Shown: positions 1 to 7,307 of the stretch, piece after piece
How positions within the stretch are numbered: position 1 is the first letter of the stretch
How the letters are laid out: each line of letters starts with the position of its first letter
Origin: Mucilaginibacter agri
GTDB lineage: Bacteria > Bacteroidota > Bacteroidia > Sphingobacteriales > Sphingobacteriaceae
Direction: 5' to 3'
DNA: 64,000 nt
NCBI RefSeq assembly: GCF_009928685.1
Contig: NZ_WWEO01000038.1
Span: forward strand, 1 to 64,000
Position numbers and translations under genes: made by a program
The notes under the pieces: generated by a model
Databases searched by the model: none
What the model was told of the DNA's origin: nothing
Seen by the model: the letters and a program-made list of their open reading frames with translations, nothing else

Positions 1-40
1 AGAATCAAGAATCGAGAGACAAGAATCAAGACAACAGAAC
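1..40. repeat. A-rich microrepeat tract, cut by window edge
   Basis: The word AGAATCAAGA and close variants (AGAATCGAGA, AGAATCAAGA) recur within about 35 bases. The style matches the arms of the inverted microrepeats found in later spacers. Only one arm is visible, so a partner arm may lie outside the window. Confidence 0.4.
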
Positions 41-100
41 TTCAAGCTAATTACCATTTTTCAGCATATGGTTGGTGTTGTCGCCGACCATTCCGCTTTC

Positions 101-181
101 GCAGGGTCTCTCACGGAGGACCCTGCGCTTCAGGACAGACTTATTGCTAAGTATTGCAGGGTCCTCTGCGAGAGACCCTGC
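101..181. repeat. 26-bp inverted repeat with palindromic arms (REP-like)
   Basis: The left arm at 101-126 and right arm at 156-181 are reverse complements with two mismatches, separated by 29 bases. Each arm also starts with GCAGGGTC and ends with GACCCTGC, so each can fold alone. The GC-rich arms contrast with the AT-rich surroundings. This is the architecture of a dispersed REP or BIME-like element, but copy number elsewhere in the genome cannot be seen here. Confidence 0.7.
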
Positions 182-203
182 AGGGACAGAAAACACTTCC
201 AAT

Positions 204-231
204 AAGATTCTTCACTATCGTTCTGAATGAC
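204..231. repeat. putative dispersed intergenic repeat
   Basis: The stretch beginning AGATTCTTCACTATCG and ending TGAATGACA resembles a short motif I recall as common between genes in Sphingobacteriaceae and related genomes. Only one copy is in this window, so the call rests on recollection of the motif type and its position next to the REP-like repeat. Confidence 0.4.
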
Positions 232-289
232 AAATGGAGCGGTAATAACTATTCGAATCTCATCTCTAAATTTTACTTCCTGATATTAT

Positions 290-319
290 TTTGAAAATCA
301 AATAATTCACTTATCTTTG
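290..319 (+). promoter_or_regulatory. Bacteroidota sigma-A promoter for rpsU
   Basis: TTTG at 290-293 (-33 element) and TATCTTTG at 312-319 (-7 element, consensus TAnnTTTG) are 18 bases apart. Transcription would start near 325, giving a leader of about 22 bases that contains the strong ribosome binding site. The spacing is identical to the tRNA-tuf promoter at 1949-1978. Confidence 0.75.
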
Positions 320-330
320 CCGTCCCTGAA

Positions 331-336
331 AGGAGG
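331..336 (+). promoter_or_regulatory. strong Shine-Dalgarno of rpsU
   Basis: A perfect AGGAGG lies 11 bases before the ATG at 348. Such a site is unusual for this phylum, where most genes lack one because the 16S anti-SD is sequestered in the 30S subunit. It probably mediates autogenous control of bS21 synthesis. Confidence 0.8.
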
Positions 337-347
337 TATGAGGGTAT

Positions 348-539
348 ATGATTATAGTAAACATTAAAGACGGAGAATCTTTAGACAAAGCGTTAAAACG
401 CTTCAAAAAGAAATTTGAGAAAACCGGTGTATTGCGCGAACTACGCAGTCGTCAGGCATTCGAGAAAAAGTCTGTTTCCCGCAGACACGAGATCAAACAT
501 GCGATCTACAAACAAAACATGAACTTAGACCAGGCGTAA
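348..539 (+). CDS. rpsU: 30S ribosomal protein bS21
   Basis: This 63-residue basic protein is a full-length bS21, with the ALKRFKKKFEKTG helix near residues 15-27 and the RR-H-rich segment after it. It binds the 30S platform next to the 3' end of 16S rRNA. In Flavobacterium johnsoniae, bS21 with bS6 and bS18 helps occlude the anti-SD, and Tyr54 is a contact. A tyrosine is at position 54 here, in the tail HAIYKQN. The gene has its own promoter and a perfect AGGAGG. Bacteroidota bS21-deficient ribosomes are thought to recognise that site, closing a feedback loop. Identity is certain; the feedback is by homology. Confidence 0.97.
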   Translation: MIIVNIKDGESLDKALKRFKKKFEKTGVLRELRSRQAFEKKSVSRRHEIKHAIYKQNMNLDQA

Positions 540-626
540 TTTTACAACTTTGTAAAATTTACACTTTGTTTATCTAAATATTAAAACTATTTGTACATTG
601 AATTTCTCAATGTATAAGTAGTTTTT

Positions 627-1511
627 ATGTTTTTAGAGCGGTTTATCCACTACATTCAGCACGAAAAGCGCTACTCTGCGCACACGGTGACCGCTTACCA
701 AAACGATCTGGAGCAATTTTTTGCCTTCCTGAGCCAAACTCCCGAACTTGAACTTACCGAAATAACCCATCACCATATCCGCAACTGGATTGTGGAGCTG
801 ATGAATGACGACCGCAGCGCGCGTACCGTTAACCGAAAGATTGCCACGCTACGCAAATACTTTAAGTTTCTGGTGCAGGAAAAACTGATTGAGGCAAATC
901 CTGCATCGCGCGTGCAAACACCTAAAATTTCTAAGCAATTGCCCGTTGTGGTAGAGGATGAGAAGCTATCTAAAATGCTGGATGGCGAGGATATTTTTAC
1001 GCCCGACTTTAAAGGCATGCGCGATAAGCTGGTAATAGAACTACTGTTTGGTACCGGTATTCGCCTGGCCGAGCTTTTGGGCATTAAAGAGACTGATTAT
1101 AACTCTTACGAGGGTACTATAAAAGTACTGGGGAAGCGTAATAAAGAACGCCTGGTTCCGGTAAACACCCAGCTAAAGGCCCTGCTGGCCGATTACATAG
1201 GGTTAAAAAAAAGTGAAATTTTTAATAACAAATCGTTAACGCTAATCGTTACAAATAAGGGAGCCGATGCTTATCCGAAACTAATTTATTTAATAGTGCA
1301 TAAATATCTGTCAGGCATATCAACACAGGATAAAAAAAGCCCCCACGTGCTCAGGCATACCTTTGCAACCACATTGCTAAATAAAGGAGCCGATTTAAAC
1401 GCTATTAAAGAATTGTTAGGGCATGCAAGCCTCAGTGCAACCCAAGTTTACACCCACAACTCAGTGGAACGTTTAAAATCTATTTATAAACTGGCCCATC
1501 CAAAGGCTTAA
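627..1511 (+). CDS. xerC: XerC/XerD-type tyrosine recombinase
   Basis: The 294-residue protein has an N-terminal SAM-like DNA-binding domain (about 1-95) and a C-terminal catalytic domain (about 105-290). The full catalytic set is visible: Arg146 (GTGIRLAEL), Lys170 (VLGKRNKER), His240 and Arg243 (HVLRHTF), His266 (LLGHASL) and Tyr275 (QVYTH). The length and lack of extra domains fit the XerC/D class that resolves chromosome dimers at dif rather than a phage integrase. It sits between rpsU and hpf, 13 bases before the latter, and no att site or phage gene is nearby. Whether it is the XerC or XerD partner cannot be decided from this window. Confidence 0.88.
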   Translation: MFLERFIHYIQHEKRYSAHTVTAYQNDLEQFFAFLSQTPELELTEITHHHIRNWIVELMNDDRSARTVNRKIATLRKYFKFLVQEKLIEANPASRVQTPKISKQLPVVVEDEKLSKMLDGEDIFTPDFKGMRDKLVIELLFGTGIRLAELLGIKETDYNSYEGTIKVLGKRNKERLVPVNTQLKALLADYIGLKKSEIFNNKSLTLIVTNKGADAYPKLIYLIVHKYLSGISTQDKKSPHVLRHTFATTLLNKGADLNAIKELLGHASLSATQVYTHNSVERLKSIYKLAHPKA

Positions 1512-1514
1512 ACA

Positions 1515-1520
1515 AGGAGG
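1515..1520 (+). promoter_or_regulatory. strong Shine-Dalgarno of hpf
   Basis: AGGAGG ends four bases before the ATG at 1525. It fixes the start codon and is one of only three perfect AGGAGG sites before a gene start that I found in the window. Confidence 0.7.
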
Positions 1521-1524
1521 AAAC

Positions 1525-1878
1525 ATGAAAATTTCAGTTCAGTCAATTCATTTCAACGCCGACAAAAAATTGTTAGACTTTATACAGAAGAAAGTAAATA
1601 AGCTCGACCAATTTTATGATAAGATAATTAGCGGCGAAGTATACCTGAAATTGGAGAATGTAGAGGATGAATCAAATAAAATAACGGAGATCAAATGCCT
1701 GATACCTGGTAGCCAGTTATTTGTAAAAGAAAAGTGCAAAAGTTTTGAAGAAGCCACAGACTTGGCAGTAGAAAGTTTGCGCCGCCAGATTGAACGACAC
1801 AAGCAGAAAAAAGCCGCTGCAGCAGAAACAGCCGCGAAAGTGGTGCTTACTGCAACAGCACTGGAAGACGAATATTAA
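1525..1878 (+). CDS. hpf: ribosome hibernation factor, short HPF/RaiA family
   Basis: The 117-residue protein matches the sigma-54-modulation/HPF fold: opening strand MKISVQSIHF, helix LLDFIQKKVNKLD, and helix SFEEATDLAVESLRRQIERHKQKK. It lacks the C-terminal dimerisation domain of long HPF, so it is the short class that occupies the 30S decoding region in stationary phase. The tail is Ala/Lys-rich and probably disordered. It lies 13 bases after the recombinase gene and before a strong terminator, suggesting an rpsU-xerC-hpf unit. Its strong SD may tie its translation to the state of bS21. Confidence 0.9.
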   Translation: MKISVQSIHFNADKKLLDFIQKKVNKLDQFYDKIISGEVYLKLENVEDESNKITEIKCLIPGSQLFVKEKCKSFEEATDLAVESLRRQIERHKQKKAAAAETAAKVVLTATALEDEY

Positions 1879-1903
1879 AGATAAAAAGGCCTTTAAAATG
1901 GCC

Positions 1904-1938
1904 AAAATCGACGGGTTTTACGCCCGTCGATTTTTTTT
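1904..1938 (+). terminator. rho-independent terminator after hpf
   Basis: A 12-bp stem (1904-1915 with 1923-1934) with a 7-base loop runs straight into a T-rich tract. It separates the rpsU-xerC-hpf unit from the tRNA-tuf unit. Confidence 0.85.
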
Positions 1939-1948
1939 GTAAAAAAAT

Positions 1949-1978
1949 TTTGTTCTGGAGTAAAAATGTGTAGATTTG
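1949..1978 (+). promoter_or_regulatory. promoter for the tRNA-tuf operon
   Basis: TTTG at 1949-1952 and TAGATTTG at 1971-1978 are separated by 18 bases and match the Bacteroidota housekeeping promoter. It lies just after the hpf terminator and about 70 bases before the first tRNA. Confidence 0.75.
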
Positions 1979-2049
1979 CATTCCCTTTTGAGAAGGTCAT
2001 CAACGAAAGATGAAGACAACAAAAGGTGTTCTTTAAAATAGTAATAAAA

Positions 2050-2122
<73 letters not shown>

Positions 2123-2201
2123 CAGAAAATTTTGATTTTCGATTTGTAATATGAAATTAAAAGTTCATATTTGCGACCCGAAACACACAAAAGGTTTCGA
2201 T

Positions 2202-2284
2202 GGGGAGATTCCAGAGCGGCCAAATGGATCAGACTGTAAATCTGCTGTCTTACGACTTCGGAGGTTCGAATCCTCCTCTCCCCA
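2202..2284 (+). tRNA. tRNA-Tyr (GTA)
   Basis: The acceptor arms GGGGAGA and TCTCCCC pair, with discriminator A. Anticodon loop CTGTAAA gives GTA at 2236-2238. The long variable arm is typical of a class II tRNA-Tyr. Confidence 0.95.
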
Positions 2285-2291
2285 CAAACAT

Positions 2292-2367
2292 CAATGAGTG
2301 AGTTGTTGATTGAGTGAGTAAGTGAGTTTTTATTCACTAACCCAGTCCTTCACTAACCCACTCATTG
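2292..2367. repeat. inverted microrepeat, GAGTGAGT type
   Basis: The left arm 2292-2326 consists of repeated TGAGTGAGT-like words. The right arm 2333-2367 is its imperfect reverse complement (CACTAACCCACTCATTG style). The outermost nine bases match exactly. It lies between tRNA-Tyr and tRNA-Gly and could act in processing or be a passive insertion. Confidence 0.65.
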
Positions 2368-2370
2368 TTT

Positions 2371-2443
2371 GCGGAAGTAGCTCAGTTGGTAGAGCGATAG
2401 CCTTCCAAGCTATAGGTCGCGAGTTCGAACCTCGTCTTCCGCT
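2371..2443 (+). tRNA. tRNA-Gly (TCC)
   Basis: The acceptor arms GCGGAAG and CTTCCGC pair. Stem ATAGC/GCTAT holds the loop CTTCCAA with anticodon TCC at 2404-2406. The T-loop TTCGAAC is canonical. No CCA is encoded. Confidence 0.95.
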
Positions 2444-2447
2444 CGGT

Positions 2448-2527
2448 AGGTTATTAAGTTACTGAGTTATTAGGTTTAGAAAGATTAGTGTCGAAGTAAC
2501 TTAATAACATATAATAACTAATAACCT
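2448..2527. repeat. inverted microrepeat, GTTATTA type
   Basis: The left arm 2448-2479 is built from GTTATTA and AAGTTACT words. The right arm 2496-2527 carries their reverse complements (TAATAAC, AGTAACTT). The design is the same as at 2292-2367 with unrelated sequence. It separates tRNA-Gly from the second tRNA-Thr. Confidence 0.6.
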
Positions 2528-2542
2528 GAGCAAAAAACATAA

Positions 2543-2614
2543 GCCGACGTAGCTCAGGGGTAGAGCACTTCCTTGGTAAGGAAGAGGCCAAGGGTTCAAA
2601 TCCCTTCGTTGGCT
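2543..2614 (+). tRNA. tRNA-Thr (GGT)
   Basis: The acceptor GCCGACG pairs with CGTTGGC, including one G-T pair. Stem CTTCC/GGAAG holds the loop TTGGTAA with anticodon GGT. With the TGT isoacceptor at 2050 the cluster covers two Thr decoding boxes. The next gene, tuf, starts 67 bases later. Confidence 0.95.
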
Positions 2615-2681
2615 CGGAGTTTTATAGCAATATAAAGCAACAATTTAAATAGAAAATTAACCTACAAACATTTTATAAATC

Positions 2682-3869
2682 ATGGCAAAAGAAAAGTTTG
2701 ACCGCAGCAAGCCGCACTTAAACATCGGTACAATCGGTCACGTTGACCACGGTAAAACAACCCTTACCGCAGCTATCACTAAAGTTTTGGCTGACAAAGG
2801 TTTTTCAGAAGCTCGTTCATTCGATTCAATCGACTCTGCTCCTGAAGAAAAAGAGCGTGGTATTACTATCAATACTGCTCACGTTGAGTACTCTACTGCT
2901 AACCGTCACTATGCACACGTTGACTGTCCAGGTCACGCGGATTACGTGAAAAACATGGTTACTGGTGCTGCTCAAATGGACGGTGCAATTATCGTTGTTG
3001 CAGCTACTGATGGTCCAATGCCTCAAACTCGTGAACACATCCTGTTGTCTCGCCAAGTAGGTGTGCCTTCATTAGTTGTGTTTATGAACAAAGTTGACAT
3101 GGTTGATGATCCAGAACTATTAGAATTAGTAGAAATGGAAATCCGTGAGTTATTATCATTCTACGATTTCCCTGGTGATGATATTCCTGTTATTCAAGGT
3201 TCAGCTCTTGGTGGCTTAAACGCAGAACCAAAATGGGTTGAAAAAATTATGGAGTTAATGGATGCTGTAGATAGCTACATTCCAATCCCTCCACGTTTAA
3301 CTGACCTTCCTTTCTTGATGCCAGTTGAGGACGTATTCTCAATCACTGGTCGTGGTACTGTAGCAACAGGCCGTATCGAGCGTGGTGTTATCAACTCTGG
3401 TGACGCTGTGGATATCTTAGGTATGGGTGCAGAAAACTTAAAATCAACTGTAACTGGTGTTGAAATGTTCCGCAAGATCCTTGATAGAGGTGAAGCAGGT
3501 GACAACGTAGGTTTATTGTTACGTGGTATTGATAAAGAAACTATCCGTCGTGGTATGGTTATTTGCAAACCAGGTTCAGTAACTCCACACACAGATTTCA
3601 AAGCCGAAGTATACGTATTATCAAAAGCTGAAGGTGGTCGTCACACTCCATTCTTCAACAGATACCGTCCACAATTCTATTTCCGTACTACAGACGTTAC
3701 AGGTGAAATTACCTTAGCAGAAGGTGTAGAAATGGTTATGCCAGGTGATAACGTTACGATCACTGTTTCTTTGATCAACGCAATCGCAATGGAAAAAGGT
3801 CTACGTTTCGCTATCCGTGAGGGTGGTCGTACAGTAGGTGCTGGTCAGGTAACTGAAATTTTGAAATAA
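2682..3869 (+). CDS. tuf: elongation factor Tu
   Basis: This 395-residue GTPase delivers aminoacyl-tRNA to the ribosome. The P-loop GHVDHGKT is at 19-26, the G3 motif DCPGHADY follows near 80, and NKVD near 135 gives guanine specificity. The length is that of full EF-Tu with domains II and III intact ([13 protein letters not shown] begins domain II). It is co-transcribed with the four upstream tRNAs, the same thr-tyr-gly-thr-tuf arrangement known from E. coli tufB. Codon use (GGT, GCT, CGT) is that of a highly expressed gene. Confidence 0.99.
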   Translation: MAKEKFDRSKPHLNIGTIGHVDHGKTTLTAAITKVLADKGFSEARSFDSIDSAPEEKERGITINTAHVEYSTANRHYAHVDCPGHADYVKNMVTGAAQMDGAIIVVAATDGPMPQTREHILLSRQVGVPSLVVFMNKVDMVDDPELLELVEMEIRELLSFYDFPGDDIPVIQGSALGGLNAEPKWVEKIMELMDAVDSYIPIPPRLTDLPFLMPVEDVFSITGRGTVATGRIERGVINSGDAVDILGMGAENLKSTVTGVEMFRKILDRGEAGDNVGLLLRGIDKETIRRGMVICKPGSVTPHTDFKAEVYVLSKAEGGRHTPFFNRYRPQFYFRTTDVTGEITLAEGVEMVMPGDNVTITVSLINAIAMEKGLRFAIREGGRTVGAGQVTEILK

Positions 3870-3944
3870 GAAATTTCAAAAGGTTAATTAGAAACGTAAG
3901 TCTGCACGTGTAACAACTGCAGACTTATGTTTTCTTAATAATAC

Positions 3945-4015
3945 ACGGGAATAGTTCAACGGTAGAATAGAGGTCTCCAAAACCTTTGATCAGGGTTCGA
4001 ATCCTTGTTCCCGTG
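3945..4015 (+). tRNA. tRNA-Trp (CCA)
   Basis: The acceptor arms ACGGGAA and TTCCCGT pair, with discriminator G. Anticodon loop CTCCAAA gives CCA. The T-loop TTCGAAT is canonical. It lies between tuf and secE. Confidence 0.95.
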
Positions 4016-4042
4016 CTTAATAACTTTGAATAAATAACAAAA

Positions 4043-4237
4043 ATGTCTAACGTAGCTGAATATATCAAAGGCTCTTACGAAGAGTTAACGCAAAAGGTAA
4101 CATGGCCAACCATGCGCGAGCTGCAAAACAGCGCAGTGTTAGTATTGGTTGCAGCTGTTATTATTTCAGCTGTAATTTTTGGTATGGACCAGATTATTGG
4201 TTATTTAATCAAGCAGTTTTATAGTTCACTTACTTAA
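4043..4237 (+). CDS. secE: preprotein translocase subunit SecE
   Basis: The 64-residue protein is a minimal single-span SecE. An amphipathic helix with EELTQKVTWPT near residues 12-22 is followed by one membrane segment at about 31-53. The TWPT motif in the surface helix is a family hallmark. It clamps SecY in the inner-membrane translocon. It lies 15 bases before nusG, the usual secE-nusG pairing. Confidence 0.95.
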   Translation: MSNVAEYIKGSYEELTQKVTWPTMRELQNSAVLVLVAAVIISAVIFGMDQIIGYLIKQFYSSLT

Positions 4238-4252
4238 TATTAAAGGATACGA

Positions 4253-4795
4253 ATGAGTGAAAATTTAAAATGGTACGTGGTTAGGGCCATTAGCGGGAAA
4301 GAAAAGAAAGTTAAACAATATTTAGATGCCGAAATTAATCGTTTGGGCCTTTCGCATTTAGTACCCCAGGTGTTAATACCTACCGAAAAGTACTACCAGA
4401 TGCGTGATGGTAAAAAGATCGCTAAAGAGCGTAACTTTTTCCCGGGCTATGTATTAATGGAAGCTGCTTTAGATGGTGAGCTTGAGCACATCATTAAAAA
4501 TATAAACAGCGTTATTGGTTTCCTGGGTGATAAAGCCGGAAATGCAATTCCACTTCGCCAGGCCGAAGTTAACCGTATTTTAGGTAAGGTTGACGAGATG
4601 ACCACACAAGGCGAAACCATGAATGTACCATACTACGTTGGCGAAAACGTTAAGGTAATGGATGGTCCTTTCAACGGTTTCAGCGGTGTTATCGAAGAGG
4701 TGAACGAAGAGAAAAAGAAACTGAAAGTAATGGTAAAGATATTCGGTCGTCGTACGCCGCTCGAATTGAATTACATGCAGGTAGAGAAAGAATAA
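4253..4795 (+). CDS. nusG: transcription elongation/antitermination factor NusG
   Basis: The 180-residue protein has the N-terminal NGN domain, opening with [15 protein letters not shown] and containing FFPGYVLME near 60-70. The C-terminal KOW domain is at about 128-178 ([20 protein letters not shown]). NGN contacts the RNA polymerase clamp; KOW binds Rho or S10. It follows secE by 15 bases and precedes the ribosomal genes after an inverted microrepeat. Confidence 0.97.
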   Translation: MSENLKWYVVRAISGKEKKVKQYLDAEINRLGLSHLVPQVLIPTEKYYQMRDGKKIAKERNFFPGYVLMEAALDGELEHIIKNINSVIGFLGDKAGNAIPLRQAEVNRILGKVDEMTTQGETMNVPYYVGENVKVMDGPFNGFSGVIEEVNEEKKKLKVMVKIFGRRTPLELNYMQVEKE

Positions 4796-4812
4796 TTAGT
4801 AGCGAGTAGTTA

Positions 4813-4917
4813 GTATCAAGTATCGAGATACAAGGATACTAGTATAAGCGAAGCAAAAAATATAGGTTAAAAGAATAGGTAAAGGGTCTTGATACTTGAT
4901 ACTGAATACTTGATACC
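4813..4917. repeat. inverted microrepeat, GTATCAAGTATC type
   Basis: The left arm, about 4813-4842, starts GTATCAAGTATC and repeats related words. The right arm 4888-4917 is an imperfect reverse complement (CTTGATACTTGATAC). The arms flank an A-rich 45-base centre in the nusG-rplK spacer. It has the same architecture as the two tRNA-spacer elements. Confidence 0.65.
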
Positions 4918-4986
4918 AACGAAGAGTGTTTTAAATGTTACAGAGCTTCCACTTACTAACATTAAGTACAAATAAATTTAAGTAAA

Positions 4987-5430
4987 ATGGCAAAAGAAGT
5001 CGGTGCGTTAGTAAAGCTACAAGTGAAAGGCGGCGCGGCAAATCCATCGCCACCAATTGGCCCTGCATTGGGTGCAAAAGGTGTTAACATCATGGAGTTT
5101 TGCAAGCAGTTTAATGCGCGTACCCAGGATAAACCTGGTAAAGTGCTTCCTGTAGTTATTACTGTGTATGTAGACAAGTCTTTTGATTTTATCATCAAAA
5201 CACCTCCGGTAGCAATCCAATTATTGGAAGTTGCTGGTTTAAAAGGTGGTTCGGCAGAGCCAAACCGTAAAAAGGTTGCCAATGTAAATTGGGATCAGGT
5301 TGAAACTATCGCCAAAGATAAAATGACTGACTTAAATGCATTCACAGTTGAGTCTGCCATGAAAATGGTGGCTGGTACTGCACGCAGTATGGGAATTACC
5401 GTATCTGGTACAGCACCCTGGAATAATTAA
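4987..5430 (+). CDS. rplK: 50S ribosomal protein uL11
   Basis: The 147-residue protein has the L11 N-terminal domain ([20 protein letters not shown], residues about 8-27) and the C-terminal rRNA-binding domain with the end motif [10 protein letters not shown]. It forms the GTPase-associated centre with 23S rRNA. It heads the rplKAJL group; rplA follows after 23 bases. Confidence 0.98.
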   Translation: MAKEVGALVKLQVKGGAANPSPPIGPALGAKGVNIMEFCKQFNARTQDKPGKVLPVVITVYVDKSFDFIIKTPPVAIQLLEVAGLKGGSAEPNRKKVANVNWDQVETIAKDKMTDLNAFTVESAMKMVAGTARSMGITVSGTAPWNN

Positions 5431-5453
5431 TTAACACAAATCAGTTAAAGAAA

Positions 5454-6152
5454 GTGGCTAGATTAACAAAAAATCAAAAAGCAGTACTCTCCAAAATTGA
5501 GGCTAACAAATCGTACACATTACAAGAAGCTACGGCTTTGGTAAAGGATATAACCACTACCAAATTTGATGCTTCTGTTGATATCGATGTACGTTTAGGT
5601 GTTGATCCACGTAAAGCCAATCAAATGGTGCGTGGTATCGCAACTTTACCTCATGGAACCGGCAAAACTGTACGTGTATTGGTGCTTTGTACTCCTGATA
5701 AGGAACAAGAAGCAAAAGATGCAGGTGCTGATTTTGTAGGTTTGGATGACTATATTGCTAAAATAGAAGGCGGATGGACTGATGTTGATATCATTATCAC
5801 TATGCCTAGCGTTATGGCTAAAGTAGGTAGACTAGGACGTATCCTGGGTCCACGTAACTTAATGCCTAACCCTAAATCAGGTACTGTAACCCCTAACGTG
5901 GGTCAGGCAGTAACTGATGTAAAAGGTGGTAAAATCGACTTCAAGGTTGACAAAACCGGTATCATCCACGCCTCAATAGGTAAAGTATCTTTCGCACCTG
6001 AGAAGATTTATGAGAATGCATTAGAAGTATTGCAGGTTATCTCTAAATTAAAACCTTCTTCAGCAAAAGGAACATACTTTAAGAGCATTCACGTCTCTTC
6101 TACAATGTCGCAAGGAATCACAGTTGAAACTAAATCAGTAGCAGGAATTTAA
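5454..6152 (+). CDS. rplA: 50S ribosomal protein uL1
   Basis: The 232-residue L1 begins with a GTG codon; no in-frame ATG fits the family's [10 protein letters not shown] start. The signature [20 protein letters not shown] is near residues 121-140. L1 forms the mobile stalk at the E site and is a translational repressor of its own operon in E. coli. The gene ends two bases before rplJ, so the two are probably translationally coupled. Confidence 0.98.
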   Translation: MARLTKNQKAVLSKIEANKSYTLQEATALVKDITTTKFDASVDIDVRLGVDPRKANQMVRGIATLPHGTGKTVRVLVLCTPDKEQEAKDAGADFVGLDDYIAKIEGGWTDVDIIITMPSVMAKVGRLGRILGPRNLMPNPKSGTVTPNVGQAVTDVKGGKIDFKVDKTGIIHASIGKVSFAPEKIYENALEVLQVISKLKPSSAKGTYFKSIHVSSTMSQGITVETKSVAGI

Positions 6153-6154
6153 TC

Positions 6155-6676
6155 ATGAACAGAGAAGAAAAAAACGACCTAGTTGTTGCTCTTGCTGATC
6201 AGATGAGAGAGTTCGGTAATTTTTATATTACTGATACTTCAGACCTGTCAGTTGAAAAGATCAACAAGATCCGTCGCAAATGTTTCGAAAGTGACATTAC
6301 CATTAAAGTAGCTAAAAATAGCCTTATCCGTAAAGCTATGGAAGCTGTTGGTGGCGACTTTGAAGATGTATACGGCGTTTTAAAAGGTGCATCATCTATC
6401 ATGTTCTCAAAATCAGCTACTGCTCCGGCAAAACTGATCAAAGAACTTAGAAGAGCAGGTGATAAACCAGTTTTAAAAGCAGCTTACATCGATTCATCAA
6501 CCTTTATTGGCGATGATCAATTAAATGCATTAGTTGCATTGAAATCTAAAGAGCAATTGATCGGTGAGATCGTTGGCTTATTACAATCTCCTGCTAAGAA
6601 TGTTATTTCTGCTCTACAATCAGGCGGAAACACAATTGCAGGACTTGTTAAAACATTACAAGAAAGAGAAGGTTAA
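6155..6676 (+). CDS. rplJ: 50S ribosomal protein uL10
   Basis: The 173-residue L10 starts with the family's MNREEKNDLV and has the rRNA-binding N-terminal domain (about 1-130). The C-terminal helix, about 140-170 (VISALQSGGNTIAGLVKTL), docks L7/L12 dimers. It lies between rplA and rplL in the canonical order. Confidence 0.98.
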   Translation: MNREEKNDLVVALADQMREFGNFYITDTSDLSVEKINKIRRKCFESDITIKVAKNSLIRKAMEAVGGDFEDVYGVLKGASSIMFSKSATAPAKLIKELRRAGDKPVLKAAYIDSSTFIGDDQLNALVALKSKEQLIGEIVGLLQSPAKNVISALQSGGNTIAGLVKTLQEREG

Positions 6677-6733
6677 CCGAACACCTATAAAGTTCGATTT
6701 AAAAATTACGTAATTAAGAAAAATTTAAATAAA

Positions 6734-7114
6734 ATGGCAGATTTAAAATCGTTTGCTGAACAGTTAGTAAACTTAACAGTAAAAGAAGTTAACGAATTAG
6801 CTCAGATCCTTAAAGATGAGTACGGTATTGAGCCAGCTGCTGCTGCAGTAGCTGTTGCAGCTCCTGCTGCTGGTGGCGATGCTCCTGCAGCTGCTGCTGA
6901 GCAAACATCTTTTGATGTTATCTTGAAAGAAGCTGGTGGTCAGAAATTAGCAGTTGTAAAACTTGTTAAAGACTTAACTGGTTTAGGCTTAAAAGAAGCT
7001 AAAGATTTAGTTGACGGTGCACCTAAAGAATTAAAAGCTGGTGTATCTAAAGAAGAAGCTGAATCACTTAAAAAGCAATTAGAAGAAGCAGGCGCTGTTG
7101 TTGAAGTTAAATAA
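6734..7114 (+). CDS. rplL: 50S ribosomal protein bL12 (L7/L12)
   Basis: The 126-residue acidic protein has a dimerisation helix (1-33), an Ala-rich hinge (about 38-58) and the factor-binding domain ([20 protein letters not shown] onward). It recruits EF-Tu, EF-G and other GTPases to the ribosome. A hairpin (7145-7172) and an inverted microrepeat separate it from rpoB. Confidence 0.98.
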   Translation: MADLKSFAEQLVNLTVKEVNELAQILKDEYGIEPAAAAVAVAAPAAGGDAPAAAAEQTSFDVILKEAGGQKLAVVKLVKDLTGLGLKEAKDLVDGAPKELKAGVSKEEAESLKKQLEEAGAVVEVK

Positions 7115-7144
7115 TTTTAACTTCAGGCGTTAGCCTTAAGCATA

Positions 7145-7172
7145 AGACTCCGACCTTTTTTGGTCGGGGTCT
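7145..7172 (+). terminator. rplL-rpoB hairpin, possible attenuator
   Basis: An 11-bp stem (7145-7155 with 7162-7172, one G-T pair) closes a loop of six T residues. There is no strong T-tract afterwards, so partial termination or processing is more likely than full termination. In E. coli an attenuator between rplL and rpoB sets the ribosomal protein to polymerase ratio; the position here is the same. Confidence 0.6.
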
Positions 7173-7199
7173 ATTGCTATTTATATGGTTCTCATTTAA

Positions 7200-7272
7200 T
7201 GAGATATGAGATTTTGAATGTGAGATGTGAGTTAAACAAGATGTTTTCTCCAGGCTCATATCTCACATCTCA
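7200..7272. repeat. inverted microrepeat, TGAGATGTGAG type
   Basis: The left arm 7200-7231 holds TGAGATATGAG and GTGAGATGTGAG. The right arm 7255-7272 reads as their reverse complement (CTCATATCTCACATCTCA). The arms flank a 23-base centre just upstream of rpoB. This is the fourth complete example of this architecture in the ribosomal region. Confidence 0.65.
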
Positions 7273-7307
7273 AGTCTATCGAATAAATAAACTTAAATTA
7301 TAATCCC

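Noticed and set aside
627..1511. Recombinase as part of a prophage or integron
   Set aside because: There are no phage genes, att repeats or cassettes; the length and setting fit a chromosomal Xer protein.
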